64,000 bases of DNA, taken from Granulosicoccus sp045106475. GTDB taxonomy: Bacteria > Pseudomonadota > Gammaproteobacteria > Granulosicoccales > Granulosicoccaceae. Of this stretch, positions 26,338 through 35,546 are shown in pieces. Every line of letters begins with the position of its first letter. Position 1 is the first letter of the stretch. The translations under genes were made by a program, and so were the position numbers. The stretch spans positions 1 through 64,000 of the forward strand of contig JBGCEO010000048.1 of NCBI GenBank assembly GCA_045106475.1, read 5' to 3'. Under the pieces are notes generated by a model that was not told where the DNA came from, ran no database searches, and was given only the letters and a program-made list of their open reading frames with translations.

Positions 26338-27614
26338 AGCTTCCTTACTACAATCCCAGCCGTCGAAGTCTGACGTTTGCCTTATTCCTATTGCTTGTTT
26401 TGACCTTGCTGGTGCTAACCGGCCTTGGGGTTTTCAGGTTGTACTTCGGGTTTGACTGGACGGCTGGTGAAAATGAAGCCGGGCAGTTATTCTCGCTAAA
26501 GATTCGCGGTGGTAATTCATTTAACTTATTTGAGGCACCGTCCTTTGGACGTATATTCTGGCTCTCGCAAGCGGTGCTCGTATTACTAGCTTTGTTGATG
26601 CCGCTGTTTCGTCTGATCGGTGGCTCAGTGTTGGCTTTGCTTGCCGCCATCTCATTGGTAGTTCTGCACCTGAAAGCAGATCCGGCTGAGACACAGATTC
26701 CGCTGGAATTCGAATTACTGATAGTGCTGCTGTTGTATGGAATCTATGTGTTGTTATCTTATATAGCTGAGGTCCGAGATCGCGAACATTTTCGTCGGCT
26801 GCTTAGCCAGTACGTACCAGAAGAACTGGCCAATGAATATCGCCGAGATCCGGCTGCGATGCAACTCAGTGGCGAGGTACGTGACATCAGTGTTCTTTTT
26901 TGCGATGTAGTCGGATTCTCCGCTGTTAGCGAGCAATTGCAGCCTTCGCAACTGGCCGAGTGGCTGAACATGTTTTTTACCCACGTTAGTCGAGTTGTTG
27001 TTCGCTACAGGGGTTCAATTGACAAGTACATGGGTGATAGCGTCATGGCCGTTTGGGGTGCGCCCGCCCGCAGCGAAACCCATGCTTACGATGCGTTATG
27101 TGCAGCCATGGATATTCAGGCTGAAATAACGTCTCTGAATGAGAAATATCGCGATCGCGGGTTTCCTGAGATCTTACTGGGTGTTGGTATCAGTACGGGT
27201 CCTGCGATGGTTGGCCCATTAGGCTCAGAGTACCGCATGGACTATACCGTCGTCGGAGATACGGTCAATGTGGCGCAAAGGCTGGAAGCGCAGACTCGCA
27301 AATACCAGGTTGCTGTAATAGTTGGAGACAAAACCGCCGAATCATTACCAGATATGTTGTTCCGTGAGCTTGATACGGTAACCGTAAAGGGGCGTAAACA
27401 AGCGGTGACGATGTATGAACCGCTGGTGCTATCGAGTGAGGCCAGTGAAATGACCTTGCAAAGATTGGCAATGCACGATGAGGCGATGTCTGCCAGTAAA
27501 GAGCAGAATTGGGATAAAGCAGCTGAACTGTTTTCCCGGTTGCAAGATGAATGGGGGCCTTCGGGTATGTACGAGTTGTACATCAATGGCATCAATAGAG
27601 CCCGATCTCTGTAG
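26334..27614 (+). CDS. membrane-anchored class III adenylate cyclase
   Basis: A 426-residue protein with four likely membrane helices in its first 146 residues (about 14-37, 70-90, 92-112, 125-146), a short linker and a class III cyclase homology domain (about 180-360). The metal-binding Asp residues are D191 (LFCDVVGFS) and D235 (KYMGDSV). The base-contacting residues appear to be K231 and T305 (DYTVVGDTVN), the Lys-Thr pair of class IIIb cyclases, and the transition-state Asn/Arg pair is present (VNVAQRLE). It should make cAMP. It overlaps the HisN-like gene, and its stop is three bases from that of the convergent bpt. Confidence 0.88.
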   Translation: MKLPYYNPSRRSLTFALFLLLVLTLLVLTGLGVFRLYFGFDWTAGENEAGQLFSLKIRGGNSFNLFEAPSFGRIFWLSQAVLVLLALLMPLFRLIGGSVLALLAAISLVVLHLKADPAETQIPLEFELLIVLLLYGIYVLLSYIAEVRDREHFRRLLSQYVPEELANEYRRDPAAMQLSGEVRDISVLFCDVVGFSAVSEQLQPSQLAEWLNMFFTHVSRVVVRYRGSIDKYMGDSVMAVWGAPARSETHAYDALCAAMDIQAEITSLNEKYRDRGFPEILLGVGISTGPAMVGPLGSEYRMDYTVVGDTVNVAQRLEAQTRKYQVAVIVGDKTAESLPDMLFRELDTVTVKGRKQAVTMYEPLVLSSEASEMTLQRLAMHDEAMSASKEQNWDKAAELFSRLQDEWGPSGMYELYINGINRARSL

Positions 27615-27617
27615 CTC

Positions 27618-28343
27618 TTAACGGCCGATTGCTTGACCTTTATCTAAGGCAATCCAGTTGTGTCCGTCGAAATGTTCCTGTGGACGAAAGTCAGTCTTGT
27701 ACTGCATTTTCTGGCAACCATCGACCCAGTAGCCTAGGTATAGATAAGGGAAGGCCATCGCGGTGCAGAGCTCGATTTGTTGAAGAATACAAAACCGCCC
27801 CAGCCCGCGGCTACCAAAGGATGGGTCAAAAAAGGTGTAAACCGCTGATAAGCCATCAGTTGTTGCATCTGTCACCGCAACCGCAATTAGTGTCGATTCA
27901 AGGCGAACTTCGACAAATAAGGTTTCCCCCCAAGGGTTAAGCAGGAAGCGCTCAAAGTCTTCAGGGTCAGGATCATCCATGCCGCCATTGGCATGTCTTG
28001 CTTCGAGATAGATTTTGTAGAGCTCGAAATACTCGTCAGTGTATTGAGCTTTCTGGAAGTCCACGTCCAAGTCGCGATTGTTGGTCAGATTACGCTTGTC
28101 GGTGCGCCGTGGCTCAAAGTCCTTGCTGCGAATTCGCACTGGCACACAGGCAGAACAATCGGTGCAGCCCGGTCGGTAAACGTACTCTCCGGATCGACGA
28201 AATCCTCGTTTTATCAATTGGTTATAGACGGCGCGGGGGTGAGGATGGTGCGGATCTGCGTAAATGTTGACGGCTTGACGATCCTCCAGATAACTACATT
28301 CGTTTACTGATCCCTGATAAAGCTTTATTCGTTGTTGCGACAT
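27618..28343 (-). CDS. bpt: aspartate/glutamate leucyltransferase (Bpt/Ate family)
   Basis: A 241-residue aminoacyl-tRNA-protein transferase of the ATE/Bpt family, which adds Leu (or Arg) to N-terminal Asp/Glu and feeds the N-end-rule pathway. The N-terminal Cys cluster YRPGCTDCSACVPVRI is intact, and the ATE C-terminal GNAT-like domain follows, with YTFFDPSFGSRGLGRFCILQQIE and YLYLGYWVDGCQKMQYKTDF. Length matches bacterial Bpt. Aat and clpS/clpA, its usual pathway partners, are not in this window. Confidence 0.94.
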   Translation of the reverse strand: MSQQRIKLYQGSVNECSYLEDRQAVNIYADPHHPHPRAVYNQLIKRGFRRSGEYVYRPGCTDCSACVPVRIRSKDFEPRRTDKRNLTNNRDLDVDFQKAQYTDEYFELYKIYLEARHANGGMDDPDPEDFERFLLNPWGETLFVEVRLESTLIAVAVTDATTDGLSAVYTFFDPSFGSRGLGRFCILQQIELCTAMAFPYLYLGYWVDGCQKMQYKTDFRPQEHFDGHNWIALDKGQAIGR

Positions 28344-28526
28344 TAATCCTAGTTTAGCAAAACCGATGGGAAGGTCTAATTATGAGAATTTGGTCACAAA
28401 ACTATTCTACGAGACAGTTCGTCACATTGTGCCTCTGGAGGGGTGTTAACATCTCGTCCTATTGGAGCGCGGATTTAAGGAAGATGGAAGTGCGCTGAAC
28501 ACTAATCGCACACCTTCTATGACGCC

Positions 28527-29009
28527 ATGCGAATTCAAAGCCCGGAAAGCAGTACCAGTGATGTGCCCACGCAAGGCTTTGCTAGCGCCTTCGCATCTAT
28601 GTTTCTCAGGCAACTTCGATTTCCCACGTTTGCACGCGCAGTCACAGAAGCTTTTATCTTTTGCTGTGTGTTTTTGGCTGCAGGTTTCGTTAGCCTCGGC
28701 CACTCTGTGAGTGAGATGTTGGTGCCGATGGTGCCAGTTGTTTTCATCATGATGATTTCCATGGTTATGAGTGGTGTTTACCGGCAGGAAATCACCCATT
28801 CGATTGTAAATCTATACATTCACACGGCCTACGGTTTTTTGATCGCATCGCTGCTATTCGTTCTTACGGCAAATTGGATTGTGCCTGACTACGCCAATTT
28901 CAAATTCGAGTTTTTCTTTTTGTTTTTCGCCTTTTTCGTGACCAATACCCTACGACCACTGATCAGTGGCACCGATTTTATGGATGGCGGAGGCCGAAGA
29001 ACTAACTGA
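28527..29009 (+). CDS. short polytopic membrane protein, possibly a truncated EpsB-type sugar transferase
   Basis: A 160-residue protein with about four hydrophobic segments (about 40-62, 66-86, 100-122, 128-147). The segment MSGVYRQEITHSIVNLYIHTAYGF and the closing FVTNTLRPLI then GGGRRTN resemble the membrane domain that precedes the Rossmann-like part of polyprenyl-phosphate sugar transferases (EpsB/PrsB type). The reading frame stops exactly where the Rossmann domain would begin, and no continuation is seen before convergent sbcB. It may therefore be a remnant or a free-standing membrane domain. The family link is tentative. Confidence 0.55.
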   Translation: MRIQSPESSTSDVPTQGFASAFASMFLRQLRFPTFARAVTEAFIFCCVFLAAGFVSLGHSVSEMLVPMVPVVFIMMISMVMSGVYRQEITHSIVNLYIHTAYGFLIASLLFVLTANWIVPDYANFKFEFFFLFFAFFVTNTLRPLISGTDFMDGGGRRTN

Positions 29010-29012
29010 GCC

Positions 29013-30461
29013 TTAGCTCGAGCTCACTTGCTGTTGTATAGAGCTTACGTAGTCCGCCAGGGATTGCCTGACATCTGTCTCGGTGTTCTTCCAGTTTGTC
29101 TCTGTCATAACCCTTTCAAATTCTGCAAAACCCAGCCAGGGTGCTGATTCGTCCGACAGTTTGTCTTTGCAATGCTCAAACCATTGCTCTGATTGTTCGG
29201 CTGAGAGACTTTCAGGGTAGTTGCGCGCCTGATAACGCCAAAGCATTTCATCAAGTCGCTCATCATCAAAAAACCCCGCATGCTCTGAGAGCATTTGTGG
29301 GTTGCATTGTCTAATGAGCGTCAGACGTTGTTTGTCAGCCTGTGATAAAAATGTGCCCGCGTAGAGGCTTCCATCGACATCTACCGGCTCATCAGGCCAC
29401 CTTCGACTCATCGCTGTTTTGATGTTCTCCATGGGTATCCCGTCCAAGAGGCTTTGCGCGATTTCCAAATGTTCTGAGATCTTCGCTTGATCGATTTCCA
29501 GTCGCTCGGCGTCCACCTGTCGCAGCGTTGCCATCGGCACAATGACCGGGCATTTGTTGATTTGAACGGTTCGCAGCCCGGGTCTGGGAAAGGAGTCGTG
29601 GGTATCTGAATCGGCGCTTTGATAAACTCTGCGCGAGATTTCATCAGCAGACAATTTCCCAAGCTCTGTTGGATTGGTATGTAAATCCAACACGATGACA
29701 CTATTGGCATTATCAGGATGTTGCGCCAATGGCAAAATAGGGGCTATGTGGTGTCGTCGTCCTGGAATCATCCCTGATACTTGCAAACAGGCTTTGCGTT
29801 CTCGAGTGTTGAGCAACTGGCTGACTGCATGCTTACTGCGATGGTTAAATGCATACTCAAATAAACGCGGTTGCGTATCTTTAATTAGCCTGGCCATGCC
29901 GATGGTTGCCCATACATCTGACATCGCATCATGGGCTTGACTGTGTTCGATACCATTGGCAACACTCAAGTGCTCCAGCCTGTTACTGGCAGAGCCGTCT
30001 TCGTTTATTGGCCAATTGATGCCCTTGGGTCGCAAGGCGCGGGTCAGGCGCACGATATCGAGTAAATCCCATCTGGAATTACCATCCTTCCACTCGTGCT
30101 CATAGGGGTCGAGGAAGTTTCTGAACAGAGTGTGACGAGTGAATTCGTCATCGAACCTGATACTGTTATAGCCAACCGAGCACGTACCCGGTTTGCCAAT
30201 CTGCTCTAGTATCTGCTTGATGAAGTCTGCTTCGATGTATCCTTTTTCATTAGCAAGGGCAGGGGTAATACCGGTGACCTTGCAGGCAGCAGGATGCGGC
30301 AAATAGTCTAGAGCTTGTTTGCAGTATATAACCAGCGGATCGCCGATGACATTGAGATCCATGTCTGTACGGATGCCGGCAAATTGGCAGGGGCGATCCC
30401 AGGCCGGGTGCGTACCAAAAGTCTCATAGTCGAACCAGTAAAAAGTGGAATCGCTGTTCAT
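29013..30461 (-). CDS. sbcB: exodeoxyribonuclease I
   Basis: A 482-residue DEDD-superfamily 3'-5' single-strand exonuclease used in recombination and mismatch repair. The catalytic Exo I motif is FYWFDYETFGTHP (D11, E13). Further motifs are VGYNSIRFDDEFTRHTLFRNF (Exo II) and SQAHDAMSDVWATIGMA (Exo III). The C-terminal SH3-like and helical ExoI domains follow, including LDEMLWRYQARNYPESL. Length and organisation match E. coli SbcB. Confidence 0.96.
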   Translation of the reverse strand: MNSDSTFYWFDYETFGTHPAWDRPCQFAGIRTDMDLNVIGDPLVIYCKQALDYLPHPAACKVTGITPALANEKGYIEADFIKQILEQIGKPGTCSVGYNSIRFDDEFTRHTLFRNFLDPYEHEWKDGNSRWDLLDIVRLTRALRPKGINWPINEDGSASNRLEHLSVANGIEHSQAHDAMSDVWATIGMARLIKDTQPRLFEYAFNHRSKHAVSQLLNTRERKACLQVSGMIPGRRHHIAPILPLAQHPDNANSVIVLDLHTNPTELGKLSADEISRRVYQSADSDTHDSFPRPGLRTVQINKCPVIVPMATLRQVDAERLEIDQAKISEHLEIAQSLLDGIPMENIKTAMSRRWPDEPVDVDGSLYAGTFLSQADKQRLTLIRQCNPQMLSEHAGFFDDERLDEMLWRYQARNYPESLSAEQSEQWFEHCKDKLSDESAPWLGFAEFERVMTETNWKNTETDVRQSLADYVSSIQQQVSSS

Positions 30462-30486
30462 CGTTGAGCTCTAATGCGCTCTGTTA

Positions 30487-31014
30487 TTACCACTGAAGAT
30501 CGTCAGGGACTGGAAATGCATCGTAATCGTCTGAGTGGTCAGTACTGGCGTCTGCTGGCACCACCACCGCCCAGTCGGGGTTAAGTGTTTTTATCTCCAT
30601 TGCAGTTTGTGTCGGAACTATAAATGTGCTCCCGTTGAGACGGGTGATTGCCAGCTCATCGGCTACTAGCCTGTTTTGAACGGTGTCGCTGATGTGCAAT
30701 TCGCGGATTCGGTTTTGCAAGGTAAAACGATAGACGACCTCTCCTTTGAAATCCTTGATTGCGGTTGCTTCGATTAGGGTTTTGATTTTTTGTTTGATGG
30801 CTTTGCGTTGCGCGATTGCTTGTTCAGCCTCGGCTTGCTTAGTCGTTTGCTCAACAGTTCCCTGATGCTGCACAGGCGTCGCAGGCGCAGATTTTTTTTG
30901 AGCGGGACGCTGACGTTTTGAATGCGGAGATTTGCGTTGTCTGGATTTAGCAGGTTCAGCTTTTGGTTTGCTGAAGCCTGCCTTTAACAACTGATCGCGT
31001 AAAGAATCAGACAT
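30487..31014 (-). CDS. DUF2058 family protein
   Basis: A 175-residue protein of the DUF2058 (YaiL-like) family. It starts MSDSLRDQLLKAGFSKPK, the family hallmark, followed by a basic, low-complexity Lys/Arg/Gln stretch (about 17-65). A helical middle leads to the conserved core with YRFTLQNRIRELHISDTVQNRLVADELAITRLNG. It is often described as nucleoprotein or polynucleotide-associated, but its biochemical role is not established. It lies 25 bases upstream of sbcB on the same strand, so co-transcription is likely. Confidence 0.88.
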   Translation of the reverse strand: MSDSLRDQLLKAGFSKPKAEPAKSRQRKSPHSKRQRPAQKKSAPATPVQHQGTVEQTTKQAEAEQAIAQRKAIKQKIKTLIEATAIKDFKGEVVYRFTLQNRIRELHISDTVQNRLVADELAITRLNGSTFIVPTQTAMEIKTLNPDWAVVVPADASTDHSDDYDAFPVPDDLQW

Positions 31015-31082
31015 GGAGTGATAGTGGGAGTGCTTAACAGAATTAGTTGAATCGAATCGGTTTACACAGTATCACGAGTCAG

Positions 31083-31877
31083 TTAATTGTTTGTGCCTGA
31101 CGAGTTATCGGTCACCAAAAACTCTTGGCAGATGCGGGTAAATTGAGCCGGTTTTTCTGCATGCGGCCAATGTCCTGCTCCGTCTATCACTTTGAGTGAT
31201 GGTTGGGCAAACTTAGCCTTAATATCTGATTCGTCCGAGGCGATAAGGTATTCACTGAGACTGCCCTTGATGAACAGAGTGGGTGCTGTGATAGCGCTAC
31301 CCAGTTCTGGTGCCTGACAAATCAAGTGGTAGTCGCGTGCCAGTGTATTTAGATCGAAACGCCAGCGAAAACGCCCCGACTCACTGCGATAAAGGCCTTT
31401 AAGTAAAAATGCTCTGACCCCGGCTTCCGGTATGGATTCACGCAGCTTTGTGTCGGCCTCGCGACGATCAGTCAGCTCCTTAAGATCAAGATCAAGCAGG
31501 GCATCAAAAATCGGCTGATGGTGTGGAGGGTATACTTTAGGCCCAATGTCGACGATGCAGAGTTTTTTCAAGCCGGTGCAATCCGCATGACCTGCCATTG
31601 CCATAGCGACCTTACCACCTAGCGAATGTCCCAGTAGACTAAATTGTTTGATTCCCAGATTAGCAAGCTCTGTCAGTACAGCATTTGCCATTTTCTCGAT
31701 AGAAAGTTCTGGTATTGACGGAGATTCTCCGTGCCCAGGTAAATCCAAACGCACAACCGATAGAGATCTCTCCATGTGTAAAGATGCAGATCTGAAGTTG
31801 TCCAGGCTGCCAAACAAACCATGCAACATGACCAAAGTAGGGCCCTTGCCGGCAATATGCGAGTTCAGTCTGCTCAT
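31083..31877 (-). CDS. alpha/beta hydrolase, YbfF-like esterase
   Basis: A 264-residue alpha/beta-hydrolase. The oxyanion-hole region is LVMLHGLFGSLDNF, the nucleophile elbow is LLGHSLGGK (S85), and the catalytic His lies in GAGHWPHAEKP near the C-terminus. The sequence pattern is like E. coli YbfF, an acyl-CoA/ester hydrolase of uncertain substrate. I use the ATG at 31877; a GTG two codons upstream is an alternative. It is divergent from gshA with about 50 bases between the starts. Confidence 0.88.
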   Translation of the reverse strand: MSRLNSHIAGKGPTLVMLHGLFGSLDNFRSASLHMERSLSVVRLDLPGHGESPSIPELSIEKMANAVLTELANLGIKQFSLLGHSLGGKVAMAMAGHADCTGLKKLCIVDIGPKVYPPHHQPIFDALLDLDLKELTDRREADTKLRESIPEAGVRAFLLKGLYRSESGRFRWRFDLNTLARDYHLICQAPELGSAITAPTLFIKGSLSEYLIASDESDIKAKFAQPSLKVIDGAGHWPHAEKPAQFTRICQEFLVTDNSSGTNN

Positions 31878-31928
31878 AGACACAGCGTCTGGGTTACACT
31901 TCCGCCTTGAAACTGTGGGGCTTTCATT

Positions 31929-33581
31929 GTGTACTCTGAGGTTAAACTAAGAGCCGATCGCCTGCTGGCTGCACGTGACTTGAATGTGCTGGCCGGCCGC
32001 AAGGTTGGCCTTGAAAAAGAATCGTTGCGCGTAAGTGCTGCTGGCGGTATTGCTCAAACTGATCATCCTGTTGAATTGGGTTGTGCATTGACGCATCCAT
32101 CGATTACAACCGACTTCTCTGAAGCCTTGCTCGAGATGGTAACACCACCTTGCGATTCCGCTAAGCAGGCTGTTGATTATCTCACGGGAATTCACCAGTT
32201 CATAGTCGATCGATTACCCGAGGGCGAGAACATCTGGAATACCAGCATGCCCTGTATTTTGCGCGGTGGAGAGAGTGTGCGCATAGGTGAATACGGTTCT
32301 TCTTTTACCGGACAGATGAAGCATGCCTACCGACGAGGTCTGGGTTTGCGATATGGCAGACGCATGCAGGCTATCGCTGGCGTACATTTCAATTTTTCGC
32401 TTCCTGAACAAAGCTGGTTTGTTCGCGATTCTCTTTTGAACAATCTGCAATGGGCTGACAGTGTCGATTTACCCGCGATGCAGCACACACTGGCATCCGG
32501 TGACATCATTCGGCATCGTACCGAGGGTTACTTTCAAACCATGCAGAACCTGCTTCGCATTGGCTGGATGGTTCCTTATTTGTTCGGCGCTTCTCCAGCT
32601 ATCTGTACCAGTTTTTTGTCAGAGGGAGAACAGGATGATTTTGATGTCTGGAACGAAAGCACCCGCTATGCTCCGCATGGTACGTCATTACGCATGGGGG
32701 AAATCGGCTATCGTTATCGTGCAGACGCGCCGATCGATTTAAGCGTAAGGCACACGGATATCGATTCTTATATCAGCGATATTATTGGACACGTGACTAG
32801 CGAGCATCCGCCGTATGCAGCGTTGGGCGTGCGTGATGCACAGAATCAATTTCAGCAGCTCAGCGCGTCTCGCTTACAAATTGAAAATGAATTTTATAGT
32901 ACGGTGCGTCCCAAGCAAATTGCCAGAAGCGGGGAACTACCGATTCATGCATTGCGAGAACGAGGTATACGTTATTTAGAATTGCGCTCGGTTGATGTTA
33001 ATTTGTTTGATCCTGCCGGCGTCTGCCTTGAACAGATAGCCATGTTGGAATTGATGATGATGTTTGCCTGGTTGGCAGACCCGGAACCGTTGAGCGCAGA
33101 AGCAATGCAAGCGTGCACACGTAATGTTCAAGCTGTGGCTCATAGAGGTAGAGAACCGGGCTTAGTCCTGGAAGGTCCGGAAGGGGAGCAGAGTCTGGAA
33201 TCCTGGGGTATAGCCATTCTTGATGCAATAGAGCCATTGGCTCAGCATTTGGATGAATCCCTTGATTCTCCCATTTACATGGCCTCATTATCGGCACAGC
33301 GATTGAAATTTAACAATCCTGACTTAACCCCCTCTGCCAAAATGATAGCTGGAATAAAAAGCACAGGATCTTTTTTTGAGCATGCGCAAACGCTATCCAA
33401 GCAACATCACGAATGGTTTAAAGGCCTAGCCCGTGATGAAGTTCTTATGCAGGATTTATCCAGAAAAGTGGTTCAATCCCGCGAGAAACAAGCCCAGTTG
33501 GAGGCAGAAAATCCAGGAGAGTTTGAAGATTTTCTGGCCGACTATCTCGGGCAGATAAATCCTGTATTGACCAACTCTTGA
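31929..33581 (+). CDS. gshA: glutamate-cysteine ligase
   Basis: A 550-residue proteobacterial-type GshA, which makes gamma-glutamylcysteine, the first step of glutathione synthesis. It starts at GTG (31929). Family features are GRKVGLEKESLRVS, HPSITTDFSEALLEMVTPP, GEYGSSFTGQMKHAYRRGLGLRYGRRMQAIAGVHFNFS and RYLELRSVDVNLFDPAGV. Length is a little over E. coli GshA (518). gshB is not in this window. Confidence 0.96.
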   Translation: MYSEVKLRADRLLAARDLNVLAGRKVGLEKESLRVSAAGGIAQTDHPVELGCALTHPSITTDFSEALLEMVTPPCDSAKQAVDYLTGIHQFIVDRLPEGENIWNTSMPCILRGGESVRIGEYGSSFTGQMKHAYRRGLGLRYGRRMQAIAGVHFNFSLPEQSWFVRDSLLNNLQWADSVDLPAMQHTLASGDIIRHRTEGYFQTMQNLLRIGWMVPYLFGASPAICTSFLSEGEQDDFDVWNESTRYAPHGTSLRMGEIGYRYRADAPIDLSVRHTDIDSYISDIIGHVTSEHPPYAALGVRDAQNQFQQLSASRLQIENEFYSTVRPKQIARSGELPIHALRERGIRYLELRSVDVNLFDPAGVCLEQIAMLELMMMFAWLADPEPLSAEAMQACTRNVQAVAHRGREPGLVLEGPEGEQSLESWGIAILDAIEPLAQHLDESLDSPIYMASLSAQRLKFNNPDLTPSAKMIAGIKSTGSFFEHAQTLSKQHHEWFKGLARDEVLMQDLSRKVVQSREKQAQLEAENPGEFEDFLADYLGQINPVLTNS

Positions 33582-33609
33582 TGCGATGACTGTTAATGGC
33601 TGGTAGAAC

Positions 33610-34254
33610 ATGAATCAAAGAAGGAGTGTTCATAAGCTATTGCACGCCAGTGATCAGCGCATCGGCGCCGTTGTGCTCGCTGGCGGTCTCGCGCGACGCA
33701 TGGGAGGCCAGGACAAAGGCCTGATAAGCCTGGCTGGCAAACCGATGTTCCTATATGCACTAACCACTGTTTCTGGCATGGTCGATCAGTGCGTGGTTAA
33801 TGCTAATCGTAATGCTGAGCAGTATGAAATTTTAGCCCACCCGTTTGGCGCCTTGGTAATTCCCGACGCGCTTGAAGGGCATCTCGGTCCCCTGGCCGGG
33901 TTGAGTGCAGCCATTGATTCTATGGACACGGATTTCATCGTCATGTGCCCTTGCGATTCGCCTTTTCTACAGGCTGAACTCATCAGCGCCTTAATACAGG
34001 GGTGCTTGCAAGAGGACGCAGATATTGCAGTAGCCAATGATGGCGAGCGACTGCAACCCGTTTTTTGCGTAGTAAATCGCCGAATCAAATCTTCCCTGGA
34101 TACTTTCTTGAACTCAGGGCAACGCAAGATAGATCGCTGGTTCGAAGAGTGTAAAGTTGTTCAGGTACCCGCTGCGTGTTTTGCAGAATCGTTTCGTAAC
34201 ATCAATACCGAACAGGAACGTTTGCTTGCTGAACTGGAGTTACAGGATGATTGA
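33610..34254 (+). CDS. mobA: molybdenum cofactor guanylyltransferase
   Basis: A 214-residue nucleotidyltransferase that attaches GMP to molybdopterin to make the bis-MGD cofactor. The GTP-binding signature is LAGGLARRMGGQDKGL (about residues 24-39), followed by CPCDSPFL (metal-binding Asp). The first 17 residues, before IGAVVLAGG, are a short extension; other starts are not obvious. Its last eight bases overlap the start of the second moeA, indicating coupled translation and a common role in molybdenum cofactor synthesis. Confidence 0.94.
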   Translation: MNQRRSVHKLLHASDQRIGAVVLAGGLARRMGGQDKGLISLAGKPMFLYALTTVSGMVDQCVVNANRNAEQYEILAHPFGALVIPDALEGHLGPLAGLSAAIDSMDTDFIVMCPCDSPFLQAELISALIQGCLQEDADIAVANDGERLQPVFCVVNRRIKSSLDTFLNSGQRKIDRWFEECKVVQVPAACFAESFRNINTEQERLLAELELQDD

Positions 34255-35524
34255 AAAACAACCCTCCTGCGATGATGTGGTTGAACCAGAACTACTGCCT
34301 GTCGATGAAGCTAAGCGTCGTTTGTTCGATGCCTTAAAGGTGGTTCGGGAAACACAAACGGTAGCTTTGGCGCAGGCACTCAACCGTGTATTAGCAGACG
34401 ATGTGGTGTCGCCAATGGATGTGCCCGCAGAGGCAAATTCAGCCATGGATGGTTACGCTCTGCATCGCGAATGCATACCCGCTAACGGAGAGGCCCGGCT
34501 CAAGGTTCGAGGTAGCGCGTTTGCAGGAAAACCATTCACTGATACGCTGCAAACCGGAGAAGCGGTGCGCATTTTTACAGGCGCGATTATGCCTGCAGGA
34601 ACCGATACGGTTGTTATACAGGAACACGTGCGAGTCAGTGACGAGTGGGTAGATATCGACAGTGATGTGGTTGCTGGCAAGAACGTTAGGCAGGCGGGTG
34701 AAGATGTGGCCAAATCTCAAACTGTATTGCGTAAAGGGCGTCGTCTAACGGCCGCGGATATTGGTGTTTTGGCATCTTTGGGCATTGCTTCTGTCACTGT
34801 CAATAGACTACTGAAGGTAGCCTTCTTTACGACCGGTGATGAATTGCAATCTCTGGATGAACACGTTGCGGGCAGTGTGTTGCCAGATGGGATGTTGTTT
34901 GATAGCAATCGATACACCATTGCCGCTTTACTAGCTGGTTTGGGTGTAGAAGCGATTGATCTTGGAGTTGTAAGAGATGATATAGACGCAACGCGTGAGG
35001 CCTTGGAGCTTGCTGCCGCTCAGGCTGACGTGGTTATAACGTCGGGTGGTGTATCCGCTGGAGAAGCCGATTTTGTGACGCGTGCCTTTCATGATCTAGG
35101 TACTGTCAGCTTCTGGAAACTGGCCATGCGACCAGGTAGGCCATTGGCCTTTGGTCATGTTAAAGATGCGGCATTTTTCGGTCTGCCGGGTAATCCCGTA
35201 GCGGTTGTCGTTACCTTTCTGCAGTTTGTGCAGCCAGCGTTGAAGTTCATCTCAGGCATGAATGATTTAGAGCCTCTGCAGATTCCTGCAATTTGCCTGT
35301 CCAAATTACGAAAATCACCCGGTCGTATTGAGTATCAACGAGGTGTTATGCGCCTTGACGAACAAGGGCGCCTGGTGGTTGAGTCAACTGGCAAACAGGG
35401 TGCAGGCCGCCTGAGTTCAGTGAGTGCCGCCAACTGTCTGATCGTTATAGATGCAGAGGTGGATGGCATCGAATCGGGAGACCTGGTTTCAGTGCAGCCG
35501 TTCCAGGGTCTTTTTCCAGGTTAA
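34247..35524 (+). CDS. moeA: molybdopterin molybdenumtransferase MoeA (second paralogue)
   Basis: A 425-residue MoeA, overlapping mobA. Hallmarks are DVVSPMDVPAEANSAMDGYALH, the FTTGDEL and TSGGVSAGEADFVTRAF motifs of the MogA-like fold, and MRPGRPLAFGH with LPGNPVAVVVTFLQF. I chose the ATG at 34247 because a purine-rich site precedes it (GGAGTTACAGG) and the upstream open frame is inside mobA. It has an N-terminal polar tail of about 20 residues before the MoeA fold. Two complete MoeA genes in one 20-kb span suggest specialised or redundant roles. Confidence 0.94.
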   Translation: MIEKQPSCDDVVEPELLPVDEAKRRLFDALKVVRETQTVALAQALNRVLADDVVSPMDVPAEANSAMDGYALHRECIPANGEARLKVRGSAFAGKPFTDTLQTGEAVRIFTGAIMPAGTDTVVIQEHVRVSDEWVDIDSDVVAGKNVRQAGEDVAKSQTVLRKGRRLTAADIGVLASLGIASVTVNRLLKVAFFTTGDELQSLDEHVAGSVLPDGMLFDSNRYTIAALLAGLGVEAIDLGVVRDDIDATREALELAAAQADVVITSGGVSAGEADFVTRAFHDLGTVSFWKLAMRPGRPLAFGHVKDAAFFGLPGNPVAVVVTFLQFVQPALKFISGMNDLEPLQIPAICLSKLRKSPGRIEYQRGVMRLDEQGRLVVESTGKQGAGRLSSVSAANCLIVIDAEVDGIESGDLVSVQPFQGLFPG

Positions 35525-35546
35525 ATATATCCCCAGCACAATCGGC

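Noticed and set aside
28463..28710. Alternative frame overlapping the short membrane protein
   Set aside because: It is out of frame with the polytopic protein at 28527-29009 and lacks hydrophobic periodicity.
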